7,290 bases of DNA from Melioribacteraceae bacterium (GTDB taxonomy: Bacteria > Bacteroidota > Ignavibacteria > Ignavibacteriales > Melioribacteraceae): NCBI GenBank assembly GCA_015486905.1, contig WFQV01000511.1, forward strand, positions 1 to 7,290, read 5' to 3'. Numbering within the stretch: position 1 is the first letter of the stretch; the number at the start of each line of letters is the position of its first letter. The notes beneath the pieces are model-generated. The model was given only the letters and a program-made list of their open reading frames with translations, ran no database searches and was not told where the DNA came from. Below, one piece after another: positions 6,564 through 7,290 of the stretch. The position numbers and the translations under genes were made by a program.

Positions 6564-7040
6564 TTAATCTGTTTTTAAATTGGAATATTCTCTTTTTAAT
6601 TTGCTTACATCTTTTAACGACAGCATTCCCTCAATATCGTTAATCAGAATAATGTTGCCGTCTTTCAAGCGGATTATCCCCTTAACGTCTTTGAGCTCCG
6701 GCCAAACTTCCTTAGGTTCAATTAAAGAATCCGGCGGTAATTCACGGTAGCCCTCAACTTCGTCAACAACAAAGCCCAATTTGTACCGCCCCGCCTTTGC
6801 AATTAGTATTCTGCTGTTAAGTGTTATTTGGAAATCTTTCAACTTGAAAATGTTTGCAAAATCCAATACCGGGATTACTTCGCCTTTGAGATTAATCACT
6901 CCCAATACATTTTTAGAAGATTTTTCCAAAAACGTAATTTCAATTAATGGTAAAACTTTTTCTACATCTTCGAGAGGCAGGGCAAAAGTTCTGTCCTTTA
7001 CTTTAAAGAAGATGAATTGTAAATCGGAATTCTTTTCCAT
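6564..7040 (-). CDS. cheW: CheW-like coupling protein, short form (first gene of operon)
   Basis: This is a single-domain CheW scaffold protein (158 aa, usual family length). The fold starts at residue 7 (LQFIFFKVKDRTFALPL). The diagnostic segment is VLGVINLKGEVIPVLD (45-60), and the later strand region is YKLGFVVDEVEGYREL (86-101). Lys52 stands where E. coli CheW has the conserved Arg62 of NLRG, while the following Pro and Asp are kept. The second CheW of this operon shows the reverse pattern. The start ATG at 7040 is preceded by an AT-rich leader with only a weak purine run (AAGAGA, 13 bases upstream). The 126-bp spacer before it is the largest in the cluster, so the operon promoter probably lies there, but I see no convincing consensus. 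In Wsp operons the corresponding CheW is WspB. Confidence 0.93.
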   Translation of the reverse strand: MEKNSDLQFIFFKVKDRTFALPLEDVEKVLPLIEITFLEKSSKNVLGVINLKGEVIPVLDFANIFKLKDFQITLNSRILIAKAGRYKLGFVVDEVEGYRELPPDSLIEPKEVWPELKDVKGIIRLKDGNIILINDIEGMLSLKDVSKLKREYSNLKTD

Positions 7041-7166
7041 TTTTAATTGTCTCTTTTTAATAATTTTCTAAAAACAATATTTTCTTAGTTTATCGGTTGC
7101 AGAACAAAGACTCATTTTTTTCCACGCAGAGACCGCAAAGAATTTACGCAAAGACTTGTAAGAAAC
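7041..7166. other. Intergenic spacer and presumed leader of the che operon
   Basis: These 126 bases separate the partial upstream gene from the first cheW; both are on the minus strand. The part near cheW (7041-7090) is very AT-rich and the part near the upstream gene carries a CGCAAAG-type repeat. Only poor matches to a sigma-70 or a Bacteroidota -33/-7 promoter can be placed, for example TTTG near 7104 followed by TATTGTTT around 7074, with wrong spacing. No hairpin plus U-tract closes the upstream gene. Confidence 0.5.
7122..7153. repeat. CGCAGAG/CGCAAAG direct-repeat element
   Basis: Three similar octamers stand in a row: ACGCAGAG (7124-7131), CCGCAAAG (7133-7140) and ACGCAAAG (7146-7153), spaced 9 and 13 bases apart. 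Sequences of this style are familiar from memory as short dispersed intergenic repeats in several bacterial groups, including Bacteroidota-type genomes. The copy number in this genome cannot be judged from one window. The element ends about 13 bp from the stop of the upstream gene. Confidence 0.55.
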
Positions 7167-7290
7167 TCATGTTATCCTTTTTTTTAATTGTTTGATTTGT
7201 TCCTCAAAATCCGATTCTATTTTTTGTGTTTTATTAAAAATATCATATTCGACAGCCGCTTTTCCTAATGCTTGGATGTGGGAAACAGAA
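7167..7290 (-). CDS. C-terminal fragment of an upstream gene, possibly a ParA/Soj-family ATPase (partial at window edge)
   Basis: An open frame enters from the right edge and runs 40 codons to a TGA at 7167-7169. It begins SVSHIQALGKAAVEYD and ends EEQIKQLKKRIT. The pattern of a small residue, ALGK, then EYD, followed by an amphipathic helix of about 25 residues, resembles the C-termini of ParA/Soj-type partition ATPases, which often end with GxxxxEYDP and then a helix. The Walker motifs would lie outside the window, so this assignment is tentative. ParA-like proteins are encoded beside some chemosensory clusters, where they position the arrays, but co-transcription here is not shown because 126 bp separate it from the first cheW. 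The reading frame itself is well supported by the absence of stops and by codon style. Confidence 0.45.
   Translation of the reverse strand, partial: SVSHIQALGKAAVEYDIFNKTQKIESDFEEQIKQLKKRIT

Noticed and set aside
7066..7110. Promoter for the che operon
   Set aside because: Candidate -35/-10 (TTGTTC/GAAAAT) and Bacteroidota-style TTTG/TATTGTTT pairs match poorly or have the wrong spacing, so no promoter is annotated.

Overview
The window holds five complete, head-to-tail genes on the minus strand that form one chemosensory operon. In transcription order, from high to low coordinates, they are a short CheW (7040-6564), a CheR methyltransferase with C-terminal TPRs (6563-5052), a second, N-terminally extended CheW (5047-4430), a membrane chemoreceptor (4414-2675) and a hybrid histidine kinase CheA-REC (2672-303). 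The gaps between genes are 0, 4, 15 and 2 bp, so co-transcription is very likely. The start of the window (1-302) holds no supported gene. It carries a GC-rich 41-bp tandem repeat with a hairpin in each unit, an 8-bp-period repeat and a 20-bp palindrome. The far end (7167-7290) holds the C-terminal 40 codons of another minus-strand gene. That gene is separated from the operon by a 126-bp spacer containing a dispersed-repeat-like sequence.

The parts list (two CheWs, CheR-TPR, receptor, CheA fused to a receiver) matches the known Wsp (Pseudomonas) and Frz (Myxococcus) 'alternative cellular function' systems better than a flagellar chemotaxis cluster. No flagellar genes, no stand-alone CheY and no CheD are present. 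CheB (WspF/FrzG) and an output such as a GGDEF regulator (WspR) are expected in such systems but are absent here. Downstream of cheA, where wspF and wspR would follow in Wsp, there is only repeat DNA.

Proposed working, inferred from the families: the receptor senses a signal in the periplasm or membrane, and the two CheWs couple it to CheA. CheA autophosphorylates at His52 and passes phosphate to its own receiver (Asp721) and perhaps to an unlinked regulator. CheR methylates the receptor for adaptation.

Organism: low-GC genes rich in Lys, Ile, Asn and Phe, starts mostly without Shine-Dalgarno sequences (the receptor is the exception), and this style of intergenic repeat suggest an uncultured member of the Bacteroidota/Ignavibacteria (FCB) group. 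This is an inference from composition and style only; no marker gene is present.
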